A DNA stretch of 64,000 nt, taken from contig NC_073695.1 of assembly GCF_029784165.1 (NCBI RefSeq), forward strand, positions 198,335,857 to 198,399,856, in the 5' to 3' direction. A program made the translations under genes and the position numbers. Below, one piece after another: positions 21,441-33,420 of the stretch. The number at the start of each line of letters is the position of its first letter. Position 1 is the stretch's first letter. The notes under the pieces are model-generated. The model searched no databases. It had not been told where the DNA came from and saw only the letters and a list, made by a program, of their open reading frames with translations. The DNA is from Wyeomyia smithii (taxonomy: Eukaryota; Arthropoda; Insecta; Diptera; Culicidae).

Positions 21441-21707
21441 TTCTTCTAACAAAAATAAGTCCCTATTATAATATAACTGGTGTGAGTAACGTATGAGAGT
21501 TCTCTCCAGGGAATTGTAAGTTGAGGCGATATTGTTAGAATAGACAGAGGCTCGGTATAGTAGAGCAGTGGGCTTGAAACGGAAAGGTTACACTTACACA
21601 CAAGCACGGATATGAATGATTAGCGTATCACTTACTTTCAATAGTGGTACTGCCAATAATATGAAGTGCGGAGTACAGAAAACACCTGGGCAATATCACA
21701 ATAGATC

Positions 21708-21902
21708 AGACGACCATTCAACTACAAAACACTGATTGAATAATACATGCTAGTTTTAAGATAGACTTAATTTCAGCTCGTAGTCGGCAGCGAGGCTAAA
21801 AAATTTGCTTATAGATTTTAAGTCATCCGATATAATTGGCGCCGTTGAACATTGAATTGTATTTGTGCCGTGTCAAATAAATGATTTGTGAAGAAAAAAA
21901 AA
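21708..21902 (+). mobile_element. 195-bp 5'-truncated I-type copy with 13-bp target duplication
   Basis: Matches the 3' terminus of the 5.1-kb I-type element (reverse complement of about 7402-7580), including 'AGCTCGTAGTCGGCAGCGAG' and 'GTGCCGTGTCAAATAAATG', and ends in an A-tail. It is flanked by a perfect 13-bp direct repeat, ATCACAATAGATC (21695-21707 and 21903-21915). The duplication is error-free, so this insertion should be younger than the 7.4-12.5 kb copy. Confidence 0.88.
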
Positions 21903-21915
21903 ATCACAATAGATC

Positions 21916-22920
21916 TAATCTCTGGTCGCAGTGATGAGTCCACACAGGAAAAAAAAAGTGCCATTGGTGTTGTAACAATAGTAGCACCCAGCAAGTCTAT
22001 TAAATTTCTGGTCATTGCGAATTATCATATGATCGAGTTGAGTGAGAAACCACTCATTTTCGAAGACTTTCAGCGCCACTTTTTTTTAATCGCTTAGGAT
22101 AAATGTACAACTGCGGTCACACATTTCATTGCAAAGTAAGAAAATTGCTTCAAAAACGTATTTGTGGCCGATTTTAATCTGTACTTGGTAGGAGGAATGA
22201 AACAATTATCTTCGAGCTAGTGTATTCAGTAACAGCATTAGTTTAGCTTTAGCTTCGGACCCAGTATGCTTGGCTAGCTCTCCTGGCAATACCAAATAAA
22301 CGAAAAATTTAGATGATTCGCCACTTGTCGTCTATGCCATCTTAATAATCTTCTCGTTGACGATCATACAGTTGACGAACGTCCCTTTTTTCACATTCGT
22401 TCATTCTATCTCCTACGCAGTGCCACCTGGTTTTTACGTTAGTCCGCTCCTTAAGTATTTAAAACAAAAGTACAGGTTTTTTCTGTGTGACGGTGGCAGT
22501 TTTGTTCATCGCCACATCGCCACATCGCCACATCGCCATTACGTTCAATCGAATTTGCAACTTACAATTGCTGATCCTGGTCAAGGAAGCAAAGTCAAAG
22601 GAAAAACAAAGTTCTGGTCTCGTAATCTTGTGCTGGGTTTCAGCTCTCGGTAGGTCGAATTCATTGTGTGCCGCGTTACGGAAATTATGTTTGTTGGTGC
22701 TGGCGTATCTGGCAGCTGAGAAGAAGTGCCTTGGTGCAAAACCGTTGGAATTGGGTCCTAAAGCTATAGGTACCAGTTTTTATATATCATTTGAAAAAAC
22801 CGCGTTTTCTGAGCAAAAAACGTGATATTTAAAAATGTTTATCGTTTTCCTTCGATTTTTAAATAAAGATTAAAAAAAACTGCTCGAAAGGTCTTAAATG
22901 ACATTTCGCCCATGTACGCT
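21916..22920. other. No gene recognised; short 8-bp tandem
   Basis: Four tandem units of CATCGCCA lie at 22507-22538. An overlapping open frame (22487-22825) has no domain and starts in the repeat, so I do not call it a gene. Confidence 0.45.
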
Positions 22921-23775
22921 ATATGCATGACCAGATTTGGTGTTGGGGGGAGGGGGGCCGGGGCAGATTTTTTCGTGTGGCGCTTTTTGTTCAAAAAAAT
23001 TCGACAAAGCAAAAAAAGGTCTTCACTTCGTCGAGTCGGGAGGCCCGGGGCATATGCCCTCTTGCTCACCCCCCCCCCAAATCCTCGCTTCTCTTTGAGG
23101 CTAGCAGTTATTCATAAAAGAGAGGTTTTAAAGAGAATTAATAATGGGACTCACACCATCAAATTGATTCCCCAATCGTGTATATTCCGAAACATGTTGC
23201 AAAAAATACATTGACATAAGACAGGATGTCGTAATTCTACGTTGACCTTTCGGTCAACGGCTCGGACCTCAACACGTCTAATGTAAACCGTGGATATCTA
23301 TAATAGTATTGACATGGTGTTTTTGTGGTAAAACGCCCTATGATTTTTTTAAATATTCAGTGGTAAGGCGTCATCCATTAATTATGTAGGGACTTTTTTC
23401 GAAATTTTTGACCCCCCTCCCCCCATAATAAGGCTTTGTAAGATTTTGCATTACTCCTCTCCCCCCCACGAACCTTACGTAAGATTGTCTTTTTAGGGAA
23501 AAAAATGTTCTCGAAGGTAAAACAATTTTTTTACAGATAGCATATTCGTAGAGAATAAAACAAAACAAGTTAATACAGTTAATACTATGTTAAAGTAAAC
23601 AAAATTTAAAATTAAGTAGAAATGAAGTAAAGCACGCAATCACCCAGCGACGTAGTTTTGTAAACATTTTTTTGAGATTTTTTAAAATTTTTCAATCTTA
23701 CGTAAGATTCTCTTGAATCCCCCTCTCCCCCTTCGTAAGCATTCGTAAGAAATTTGGATTTGGAAAAACTCTGGC
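22921..23775. repeat. Low-complexity and MITE-like debris
   Basis: GGGG- and CCCC-rich blocks (22945-22970, 23072-23082, 23410-23475) and motifs such as 'GGCGTCATCCATTAATTATG' (about 23366) and 'AATCTTACGTAAGATT' palindromes (about 23480 and 23695-23711) resemble short dispersed mosquito repeats. No element ends could be paired. Confidence 0.35.
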
Positions 23776-23779
23776 TATA

Positions 23780-24335
23780 GCCGTGCACTGGGTCTTTGTC
23801 AAGATTTGGGCGGAAGAACGTGTACCAGAGAAGTGGATGCACAAAAAGGGCGACAAGCTGGAGTGCTGCAATTACCCTGCTGAACACCGCCTACAAGGTA
23901 CTCTCTCAAATACTCTGCCGTCGAATATCACCATTCGCGAAGCAGTTCGTGAGGCACTACCACATGGCTGCCCGCGTCAGAGAGAGCACTCTCGAGCCCC
24001 TTCGAAGCCCGGAGAGGTGTAAGGCAAGGTGATGGTCTCTCGTGCCTGGAAATCGTGTGGTCTCCGGAGGACGCTCCGATCGAGTAGAATTCGTCGCCGC
24101 ACCGAGTTAACCATCTACAAGACGCTGATCAGACCGGTAGTCCTCTACGGGCAAGAGACATGGACTATGCTTGTGGAGGACCAACGCGCCCTTGCGGTCT
24201 TCGAGCGGAAGCGGAAGATGGTTCTTGAAACCATTCCGTCTGGGACGAGACGAAGAGGTGCACAGCGGGCAAGGTGGATGGATCAGGTGGAAGACGACCT
24301 AGACTGCAAAGCTGGAGAGCAGGGACTGAAAGTGA
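23780..24335 (+). pseudogene. RTE family A remnant with RT core deleted
   Basis: The plus strand encodes early RT ('VKIWAEERVPEKWM', 'ITLLNTAYKVLSQILCRRIS', 23795-23935). It then shows a shrunken 'VRQGDGLSCL' equivalent (about 24018-24050) and post-RT sequence ('RRTELTIYKTLIRPVVLYGQETWTM', 24098-24170). The C-terminal 'GTRRRGAQRARWMDQVEDDL' block lies at 24243-24302. Motif A and the ADD box are missing. It corresponds to the family A remnant at 1090-2700. Confidence 0.75.
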
Positions 24336-24339
24336 AATC

Positions 24340-25205
24340 TGAAATCTCTCTCTTGCGAGACAATGAACTATGGTGTATTTTCTCACACGTGTGGACATCA
24401 CGCACAATAATTACACTGCAGAGCTATCTGCGGTGCGTTTCACAGTTGGTTTCTTGAGCATGGCAGAAGAGGAAAACAGATTGGGAGAAAAAAAAAACTA
24501 CGTTGCTCGTGCCGCTCGTGCCGGTAGAATTTACTCTGGTGGATTTCGTTTTCGCAGTGTAGCTACACGAGGACTATATTTTTGCCCGGTAGGTTTTTTA
24601 TCACCTTCCGGACTACTCGCCAGTGGATACTGTTGTGTACTCCTGCGTTTTCTCTGTAGAGTGATTCACTCCTCTTGTTTCTATCAGATGTGGGGTGAGC
24701 TGGAAGTGTTTTTGTCCCTCTGTAAGCTGGTTGAGACACTTTGGAGTGAAGAAAGAAGCAGTGTGGTGAAAGCATTTGCTACACGCAGGCACATACTGGA
24801 AGGGAAGTGCGTGGTGATTTTTTCCTCCTCTTCTTTCACATACTGAGGAAAATGACAATCATGACCTCGAAATCAGCTGGGAGGGCGTTTTGTCCTAATG
24901 TACAGAAGTCAATTTGTACCTAAAATGTTAAATATATTGTCCTGATGATGGTTAAATATTTTGCAAATATTAGAACTAGTACTCTAGTAAATACTAACTC
25001 TCCCGGTGGCCCTCTATAGCCATGAATAAGCTTTCCAGCCAGATTTTCAACAGTGGTGTCTGGATTAAATTGCTGTCTTGTATAGATTTATCGAACTGTT
25101 TGGAAAACATATTAGAATATGACCCAGTTCACTGCTGCGATGTATGTTGTTCCACCGAAAATATCGACTAATAAAATCAGAAGAGATTCAATAGCGATGA
25201 ACTGT
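24340..25205. other. No gene recognised
   Basis: A 158-codon plus-strand frame (24370-24846) begins in RTE sequence and has no domain. The remainder is AT-rich. Confidence 0.4.
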
Positions 25206-25207
25206 GA

Positions 25208-25375
25208 AGGGGCCATCCACATACCACGTGGACAGATTTTTAACGATTTTGACCCCCCCCCCCTCCCCCTCCGTGGATAAGTGGCCACATGAATTCTAAA
25301 AATTTCGTATGAACCGTGGACATTCAACATACCCCTTCCCCCCCAAAGCTGTCCACGTGGTATGTGGATGGCCCC
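25208..25375. mobile_element. MITE 'GGGGCCATCCACATACC', copy 1
   Basis: About 28-bp inverted termini (AGGGGCCATCCACATACCAC at the left; its inverse at 25348-25375) enclose G- or C-runs and a 'GTCCACGG' core. The same element lies at 25512-25678 and 37994-38154. Confidence 0.85.
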
Positions 25376-25511
25376 GAATGGAAATTATCAAATAATTTAA
25401 TACTTTGACACACTAGTTGTTGCCTTCTCCGAGGTCGATCAATTAATATGATTTACTTATTGCCTTATTGCACCAACTGCTGCCGTTGAACAAACAGTTT
25501 CGTCCCACTTA

Positions 25512-25678
25512 AGGGCCATTCACATACCACGTGGACAGCTTTGGGGAGGGGGGGGGGTTGGCTAATGTCCACGGTTCATACAATTTTTTTGGAATTTATA
25601 TGGGCAGTTGTCCACGGAAGGGGAGGGGGGGGGTCAAAATCGTTATAAATCTGTCCACGTGGTATGTGGATGGCCCCT
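25512..25678. mobile_element. MITE 'GGGGCCATCCACATACC', copy 2
   Basis: Same termini as copy 1, about 137 bp away and inverted relative to it (G-runs where copy 1 has C-runs). The flanks read TTA at the left and TTA at the right, compatible with a TA target duplication. Confidence 0.85.
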
Positions 25679-25679
25679 T

Positions 25680-28600
25680 ATGCTTGTACAGAGTTTTTAA
25701 AACCCAGCTGGATTTACTAAGGAAAATTCTATCTCACGAAAGGGATACATACCTGATCAAGCAAGAATATGGAAAACTTATTGTAGTCTAGAAACTTGTT
25801 TTAACTTTTCGATATTAACGGGTGACAGCTAAAAATTAAGAATTTTTTTCTACAGTTGTTGAAAAAGGTGAAGGAACTTAAAAAAAATATTTTTTCCTCA
25901 TGAAGACAAATTCAATGTGAACTAACAAAAAATATTGAACATTTGAGAAAGATCCGTTAATACCATATAAAATCAAAACAATGCTTACAGTGGTCCAATT
26001 CTTACAGGAAAAAGGTTACCGGCCTTCAAGTCCGCTTTTGGAATGCATCTTTTGATTATACACCGATCAACTGTTCGCAATTCGTTGACTTCCAGGTATT
26101 TTTGCACCGAAGGGACTCAAAATCCCAAAGAAATCTTCGATTGGGCGACACTGAGGTGGATTTGTAGGGCTGCGTATTTGGGGTACAAATGAAGTCAAGT
26201 GGCTGTTCAGAAACATTTAATTACTATTTTTGCATTGTTGAACTAATGTTCGAATGATGTGCCGAACTAATTTCCGTAATTTTTAATTATTTCGTAATTT
26301 TTTATTCTGACGCATGCATATATAATATTTCTTATGTATAACAAATTGTTCACAGATTAAATGAAATTGGATTTTTTTTTCATAGAATTTGAATGATGTC
26401 ATAATTTGAACAATAAGAATAAAACCAACGGCAATGCTAATTTCCTATCTCAGTTTTCATGACGACAAATTTCACTATAATTTCCCTCACTCTATTTTCG
26501 TTTTAAGTAAAATAAGTTCTAAATACGCTGGTTCAAAACGGAACATAAAAATTGAAACATATTCCAGCCTTCCTTCTTCATATTCATCACTGCAAGCCTC
26601 AAAAGCAAAGCTCAATATTTTAATAAATAAACATACATTCGACACCAATCGAATCACTAATTTGTTCCCTGATTTCACCACCCAATCGCTACAAATGGGG
26701 CACGATAAATTGTGGTTGCGTTGCACCCGACGGCGACGTTGTGTCCCTGCTGGCTCTGCATGTAAAGCTCCGAGCCCAGTCAGCAGCGGCAGCCGGTGAT
26801 GGTTTCTGCAGTTTCAGCCTAATGGTGGCAAATGGTATCGCCCTGGGAGGGAACCGATTTCATAACGAAACGGATGTTCTACAGACGAATTCCGACTGTG
26901 AAACAAAAGCAGAAAACATCAACCGGAATCAGTCGGAACGAGCCGCCAACCGGCGGAGATGGGCTTCGCGTCCCGGTTGCTGTGCGATGTCGCTTCGCCT
27001 GGAGAAGGCTTTTCTTGCGAAAGTTTCGCATGTTTCACTGCGACTTCTTGGTGATGATCTTCCATCCATTTGTACGATGAGATACTGCATTGGAAGCACC
27101 CGCGCTCCGAAGATATGGATTTATTTTTGGATCTGTTTTGGTTCGCTTTGTTACCAGCGCGATATAATACGCTTATGACAAATTAAACGCATGCGGCTAC
27201 TCAGCGTTGATAAATTACGCAAATTAATAAGTACAAGTTCCATATATTCCGTTAATGCACACGAAGATATGAATCGCGCGGACGAAACGAGCTGGATTGG
27301 TTTTAGATGCGGGATCGTAAAGGAACATTGTCTGTCTGTCTGGTGGGGGCTTCGGTAGGCGAGATGAACGTGAAACAGTCACGAGAACGCCGTAACGCCG
27401 AACGGCGTAAGTAATGGCAACATGGATATTTCATGTGCGCTTTCAAAAGTGATTTGCACATTATTTAAAACAAATTCGTCAATTTGTTAGGATGTCATTC
27501 AATTTGAACAATGACTTAGGAATGGATTTATGAACTCGGATTTGTTTGTAGCAAAGTATATGGTACATTCTCATTTATTTTGCCACTTCAACATAATAAA
27601 TTACTGTCCTCTCTTCTCTTAAATTTTGTGTCACCTAATATCTTCAACGCCCACGGTCATCAGCTATTAGTCAAGCACGACGATGGTTACATCGAACGAT
27701 CAGATCTACGAAACATAGAAAATTCGCTATAATCCTCGAACTAAACGACAAAAAATATAGCTTTCGACCAAAAACTTATGCCAAAAATTCATATGCTTCT
27801 GCAACTTGTTGCAGCTGCTAGACACCGTGGGTAGTTTTCATGTTTCACCATCATTCACCTTTTGGGCAAATCTCAACCATTCATAAAAAGCTACATCTAC
27901 CTTCGCAAAAGTGATTAATTGAGTCAGCAGCCAAGTTAATCGAAAATCATTAACAAATGAGTATCTTATCTTTAAATTCAACCGGACGTTCATCGTATTT
28001 CGCTAGTTCCATTTTTTTAAAGAGTTAAATCTGTTTCTCGCTCGAACACAAAAGCCATCCCATAAATCCTGCGGTGGCAGCGCGGTATAATGATTGATGG
28101 CAGCAACACATCATGTGCCTCATCCAAACATACAAATTTTTATATAGGAAATGTTCCAATCTCATGTTCAGATTTCAAGCGATGATGTCCATCAGTCCGG
28201 ACAGCAGGAAAAGATTCTTGTCGAAACTCACGAGGTCGCCGGGCCTGGTCCCTTTCCTCTCTCTCTATCTCTACCACATCGTAAATGTCGACCGAAATCA
28301 TCAATGGAACGAAACGGAGGCGAAAAAAGTATCGTTAAACCGGATTATCCGATTTCGCCGCCGCACTTGCCCATTTCCAAACCCAGCCACATACAGATCC
28401 TCTGCGGTCAGACTTAGCATGTATGATAAAAAGCTAACCGCGACAGAGCGTCCTGTTCCAACTGACTGACGAGTGAAACCACCAAGATCTGAAATCACTC
28501 CGCTCACCCACGGCCGTCAGCAGCCGCGGCTAGTGCTGCTCTAACTCCATGATCTATGACCGAGGCGGCAACCGAACGGAACCTTCAGACCACTCTACGT

Positions 28601-29188
28601 CGTACGGAGGACTTGAAGTGTGGAGTGGGAGTTCGCGCAGAGGTTTGTGCAGCCAACTAAATGATAAACATGGCCAGATAAGATCAATAACAGAATTGAT
28701 TGCGACACACACAGAAGCTGGCTGCCTTTCACGATGCTTTAAACGAGATGTTAATTTATTATACCACAAAGAGCACTGGGAGAGCTGAACAACCCCGTCA
28801 GACTTTTCGACGGTTCACGAAGACGGATTGCTTTTGAGCACATTGGTCACGGTTGGAATGGTAGGAAAGGATATGCTCTTAGCTGCGAAGCATTTGTATC
28901 TCCTGTTAATATTGTCAAAGACAGTTTTCAACTATTAAGAATAAATGTTTCATTTTACTTCTATTATGTTTTTTATTCAATTACAAATCGAAAATATCCT
29001 TAAATACCGTTTTAAATGAACCAAAATGTTATCACTTTTCTAGGGGACAAACACGCTGCGATAGTTGTTCGTTTCCGAGTCATTCATTAAACTCAAATTC
29101 AGCTTTCCTATATAAGCGACTGTGCAATCAACTTCACTGCACAGATCTTCACATTAAAACGTTTCACAGCGGTACATTTCATTTTAAC
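25680..29188. other. No gene recognised; two GC-richer islands
   Basis: Mostly AT-rich. GC-richer, non-repetitive islands at about 26710-27120 and 28200-28870 carry open frames (for example 26741-27178 and 28113-28469). I recognise no domain in either strand and see no convincing paired splice sites. They could be untranslated exons, promoters or enhancers of an unseen gene. Confidence 0.3.
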
Positions 29189-30046
29189 TACCGTGGAATG
29201 GGGTGAAATTGATCACCAGAGAGTTCGTGATAAAAAATACTAATCAAAAGATATTGCTCTTACAACACTAGGCAATGTTAACGTGTCCTAAACGCAACTT
29301 TTGCATGATTCACATACCTGTCAAAGTTAACCTTTGCATGCCCGGTGCAATTTCTCATATTTTCGAAAAATTCTTCTAACTCAGTCAAAACTCAATCAAA
29401 TTTGATCAAACTAGTTTCCAAATAACAAAAAAAAAATTTGAATTTACTTGAAGTAATCTTAGTTGAAGGTTTATTATGTTAAATTTGTTAGTTAGTTAAA
29501 AGCTCAAAAAATGTAATTTTCAGCAATGATCATTCCATACCATTAAAGAAATACTAATGAATTCGCAAAAAATCACAAAGATTTTATTTTAGAGCTAGTT
29601 TTCGAGCTTTTGCAACAAACCGAATTGAAATCGGTCTCACGACGATCAAATAAGAGCAAATTTAGCAACAAGCAGCTCGTGAACCAAAATAAACAAATTT
29701 TAACCTGAAATATCGTTATTTTCGTTTCCAAACTAGCTGTAAATGATATTTTTCAGTACAGAAATCATCATTTATCTTTAGCATATCAAAAAAAGCACAT
29801 TGCCAAAAGAATGTATGGATTTCAATGGTGATCAATTTCACCCCAATTTACCTTAATTTACCTTATAGAATTATCGAATTTATTTCATGAAGTAGACGAC
29901 AGAAATTTCACCAATAGCCATAGAGGTTTACTGGAGCACATACCAGTACTTGTTTTAAAATTATACTTTTTCGGTAAAAAGGTACATGAAGCTAGTTAAT
30001 GGGAAATTATTATAAAAATTGATCAATTTCACCTCGTTCCATGGTA
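29189..30046. mobile_element. TIR element 'TACCRTGGAA..GGTGAAATTGATCA'
   Basis: A 27-bp inverted repeat at 29189-29215 and 30020-30046 (24 matches) bounds 858 bp of AT-rich, non-coding sequence. A further internal inverted copy at about 29828-29845 (GGTGATCAATTTCACCCC, perfect against 29201-29218) shows either nested ends or a composite of two related MITEs. No target duplication is clear. Confidence 0.65.
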
Positions 30047-30070
30047 CTCAAATCATTCGATTTCAATATA

Positions 30071-30839
30071 CAGTGCTTTTTCGATTTTATCACGGTCAAA
30101 AAAAAATTACCGTGAATTTGGCGAAACCGTGAATTTAGCGAAATGATAAAAATTCAATTTTTTGTGTTGGATTGAATTGAAATTTATGATATTTTGAGAA
30201 AAATGATGCACTTTCATGGCTGAAGAGGATATAAGTTCAAGATAAAAAAGAATAAACAAGAAAAGGTTAGTTTATGATATTTTTTTCCATTGCATTTTCG
30301 CGGACTTTCTCTCGGCTATTATACATGCAATATCAATATGATTTGTACTGCCCATTCTTTAGCATAGCTAGCAGAGTCCAATGCTTGTTTATGTAAAATT
30401 GTGGAACCGCTAGATTTTATAATTTTTAAATCCACGCTCTATGAGGACCAAACTGTAGGGCTATTTAAGTTGTTAACAGATCTTTTTCTCAACCGCTCTA
30501 ATAATGCGTAATTTTTGCTTCAAAGTCAATGAAATACGTATTTCACGGTTCATTTTTCTCAAAAATATGACACAAATTATTTGTAACAGATATGACACTT
30601 GGTTGCCTCAGAAAATTGATCAAATAAATTGAGTTCATAAAACTATACACATGCAAGGACACAAGGTTCAAGTAAAAATGATGTTTAGAATGCATTTTCT
30701 ACAACTGGAAGTACATTATTCTTGATTTAAAGTTTTTTTTTTAAAGCGTGATAAAAACGAAAAAAAACCGTGAGAAAATCGAGCGTGAATTTGGCGAGTA
30801 GTGATAAAAACGACTGTTGATAAAAGCGAAAAAGCACTG
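30071..30839. mobile_element. 769-bp pogo/Tigger-like element 2
   Basis: The termini CAGTGCTTTTTCG.TTTTATCA match at 21 of 22 inverted positions and are flanked by TA (30069-30070 and 30840-30841). Subterminal 'CGTGAATTTGGCGA' motifs occur at both ends (30111-30145 and 30783-30800). No transposase frame is present. It begins 24 bp after the 29189-30046 element. Confidence 0.78.
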
Positions 30840-30841
30840 TA

Positions 30842-31720
30842 ATTTACTTTACTAAAATTTCAATTATTAGAAATAAATAATTGAGTCTAAAGTGTCAAAA
30901 TGTGTTCAAAATGTCTAAAAAATCCAGAATATCTTAAATACGTAAAACATCTAAATTGTGTGGCCTTATCTTTCATTTAGAAGCGTCCTCCAACCGTTAC
31001 GCTGAATTTGAATTATTTTCATTTTGGCCTTTTCCGCTCGTTGGAGCTACTCTATTAATTTAAACCAAATTTAAGATCATTTTCGTTTTTCGTCTGAAAT
31101 GTCTTCTAAAAGCAATTTCCATTTTATGGACTAATTTTAAACCTTTTGTTCTGTTCAGAAAAAGTTTGAAACTGTTTGAGGAAAATAAATAATTCTTTCA
31201 CTTTTGATTTTTCTTACCTTCGAGGCGTGTTTAGAATTTTCGCTTTTTGCTTTAACGTGTTTTTAGTCACTAAAAGTTATATTATTTTCTTTTCAGCATT
31301 TTTGGGATTTTTTTTAAATAAACTTTTTTATGTCTGCTTTCTACCTTTAAAAGAAGTTTCAAATTTTTTTAGGTCAATTCGGGATAAATTGATAGTAGTT
31401 TTCGACCTATTCTTGACACACAATTTTCCTGAGAACTTGTTGAACTGAAATCAAAATAGTATTATTTTACTTTTTTTTTAAAATACTTGACTGAAAATTG
31501 ATACTTGATTTTTAAAATACTTGACTGGAAATACAAATACTTGCTTGTTGGAGCGTTTCCATACATTTTTGGTTAACCGTTATATACTCGGCAGGGCACC
31601 TGGGTAACTTTTCAGACTTTATTGCTTTAAAACACAAGGATAACCTCAAGGATGACACTTATCACTCCACTTATCCACTTGAAAGTCCTTAAGTAATACT
31701 ATAACATTGTTGAAGAGAGT
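30842..31720. other. No gene recognised
   Basis: Very AT-rich. The open frame 31176-31448 is Phe/Leu-rich because of composition and is not called. Confidence 0.45.
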
Positions 31721-31959
31721 ATTTTTTTTAGTAGGGGGGATGTTTTGTAATGAATTAATTATTTACTAATATTTATTAAGAATTTTTATTGTGTGTTCTG
31801 CCACAAACGACATATCAACACTATTACATATATTTTAAGCTTTATTTTATTAAAAGATTCTAATTGCTTCCGCAGTCAAGTGAATATAATTGTAGGAAAA
31901 TCGTAAACCTACTTGTCAAGGAATTTAAAATTAAACCTTAATCTAATCTTACACTTATC

Positions 31960-32262
31960 CTACTGACTATAAAGTGAGCTAATCGTTGTAATTGAGGATT
32001 GCAACGATTTTTGTCGGAACTTATTGATAATTTGGTTTGACATATTTTCTAATGTTTCCACATTAGTAGGCCTGTGTAGTTCAATTGTGCTAAAACGCTT
32101 CAATTTCATTTCCAGAAGTTTGTTCTGAATGCTTTGAAGCATCTTCTTCCTGTACAACAACTTGTCCAGATGGGGACTGCATATAACATTGCTGGTCTAA
32201 ATATTTGTTTGTAAATTAACAGTTTATTCTTGAGATGAAGTCTAGAATTTCTGTTGAAAGAG
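31960..32262 (-). pseudogene. Juan-like ORF2, C-terminal end
   Basis: Encodes the end of the Jockey-type ORF2 ('LLIYKQIFRPAMLYAVPIW' from about 32215, then 'STIELHRPTNVETLENMSNQ' and a terminal 'SLYSQ'). A frameshift at about 32160 separates the two parts. The same end, in better condition, is at 51669-52076. Confidence 0.75.
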
Positions 32263-33420
32263 CTGTTGAACCTGATCCCGGCGGAGAAAAATCAGTTTTT
32301 ACCTCAAAAAATGTACTTCAAACTCTTATTACTCATCAACTATATACACAATTAACACAAACTCTATTGCATATTGAAGTTCCATCTGTTCTCTCTCTTA
32401 CTGAATAATTCCATCGTGAAAAATTTTCTAGTATACTTATTGAACTTGAATCAGAGTTTGAATGTCACCTGTCGAGAATGGGTTTATCTTATACTCTAAA
32501 TTTTTTTGTAACAGCTGAAATTTTCACGTATCAGCAAAAAAAATTATCCATTTCTCCATACATCTTGAACGTCGTATAGTATACATAAAAAATTAATTTG
32601 GGGTACAATATGTGCAGTATGCCTTGTGTAGTTTAAATGTCTTTCCTATTTTTAAAAATATGAAAAAAAATCATATTGCTCTATCTTTATTCAAAACTCT
32701 AAAACTTGAGAACATTTTTGTAAACTTTGTTAGAGCTTTGAGAAAGAAAGCTGTATAGATTTCAAGTGCGGCTTGTCACGCGCCATAAGCTTAACTTGTA
32801 ACCCGGTTCTCTTCAATTTTTATAAATACACTTACACTACCCACTTAAACAAATCCAAACTGCTTATTTTCTCGAGCAAATGGTTTATAATCCCCATCAT
32901 GTTCTTGACTATTTCATAGTCTATCCTCATTGATTACAACAGGTACTACCTTATTCCATAACTTGACAACCTAATTTTGATGGCAATGCCATGACATTAC
33001 AGAACTTATTGGACATGTAACTATAAAGTAACGTTCAAAATCAACTGATAGTGCTTTGGCTAACTTTAGATTTCATTGACATGCTTGATATCTTGAATAC
33101 TATGTCTTTCTTACATCTTAAAACTGCCTTCCGCCCTTCATTACGTTTTTAACGGTTTCTGTCGATGCACCTGCATCAGAACCTATAGCCATGTGCTAAT
33201 TTAACACGTGTGCCGAATATTAGTTAAGACGCAGTTAGCTTTGATTTCCTTGCGACTTTCTGCATACCAGGCGAGAGGAGGTGAGTGTTTGCGTTGCTAC
33301 ACTAAAAAAAAAAATAACAAACTTTAGTGTACCTCAGGTTCAGAGTTTGCTTGGGAAAAAGGCAACTTGAGTAACTTTCGTTTGTCGTGCGCGTCACTGA
33401 AAGACAAGCAAACTATATAT
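32263..33420. other. Unidentified insertion inside Juan-like ORF2
   Basis: The Juan reading stops at 'YLGLI' (about 33425) and resumes 1.15 kb later. The intervening DNA has no recognisable domain or paired ends. A solo LTR or a decayed DNA element are both possible. Confidence 0.4.

Noticed and set aside
24370..24846. 158-codon plus-strand gene
   Set aside because: It starts within RTE sequence, has no domain, and overlaps open frames on the other strand.
26741..27178. 145-codon plus-strand gene
   Set aside because: Overlapping alternative frames, no motif and no splice context; GC-rich composition alone explains the length.
31176..31448. Phe-rich membrane protein
   Set aside because: Very AT-rich DNA gives Phe/Leu/Ile-rich chance frames; no conserved motif.
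32263..33420. Solo LTR or DNA element inside the Juan copy
   Set aside because: It clearly interrupts the reading, but no inverted or LTR-type ends could be paired, so only 'unidentified insertion' is reported.
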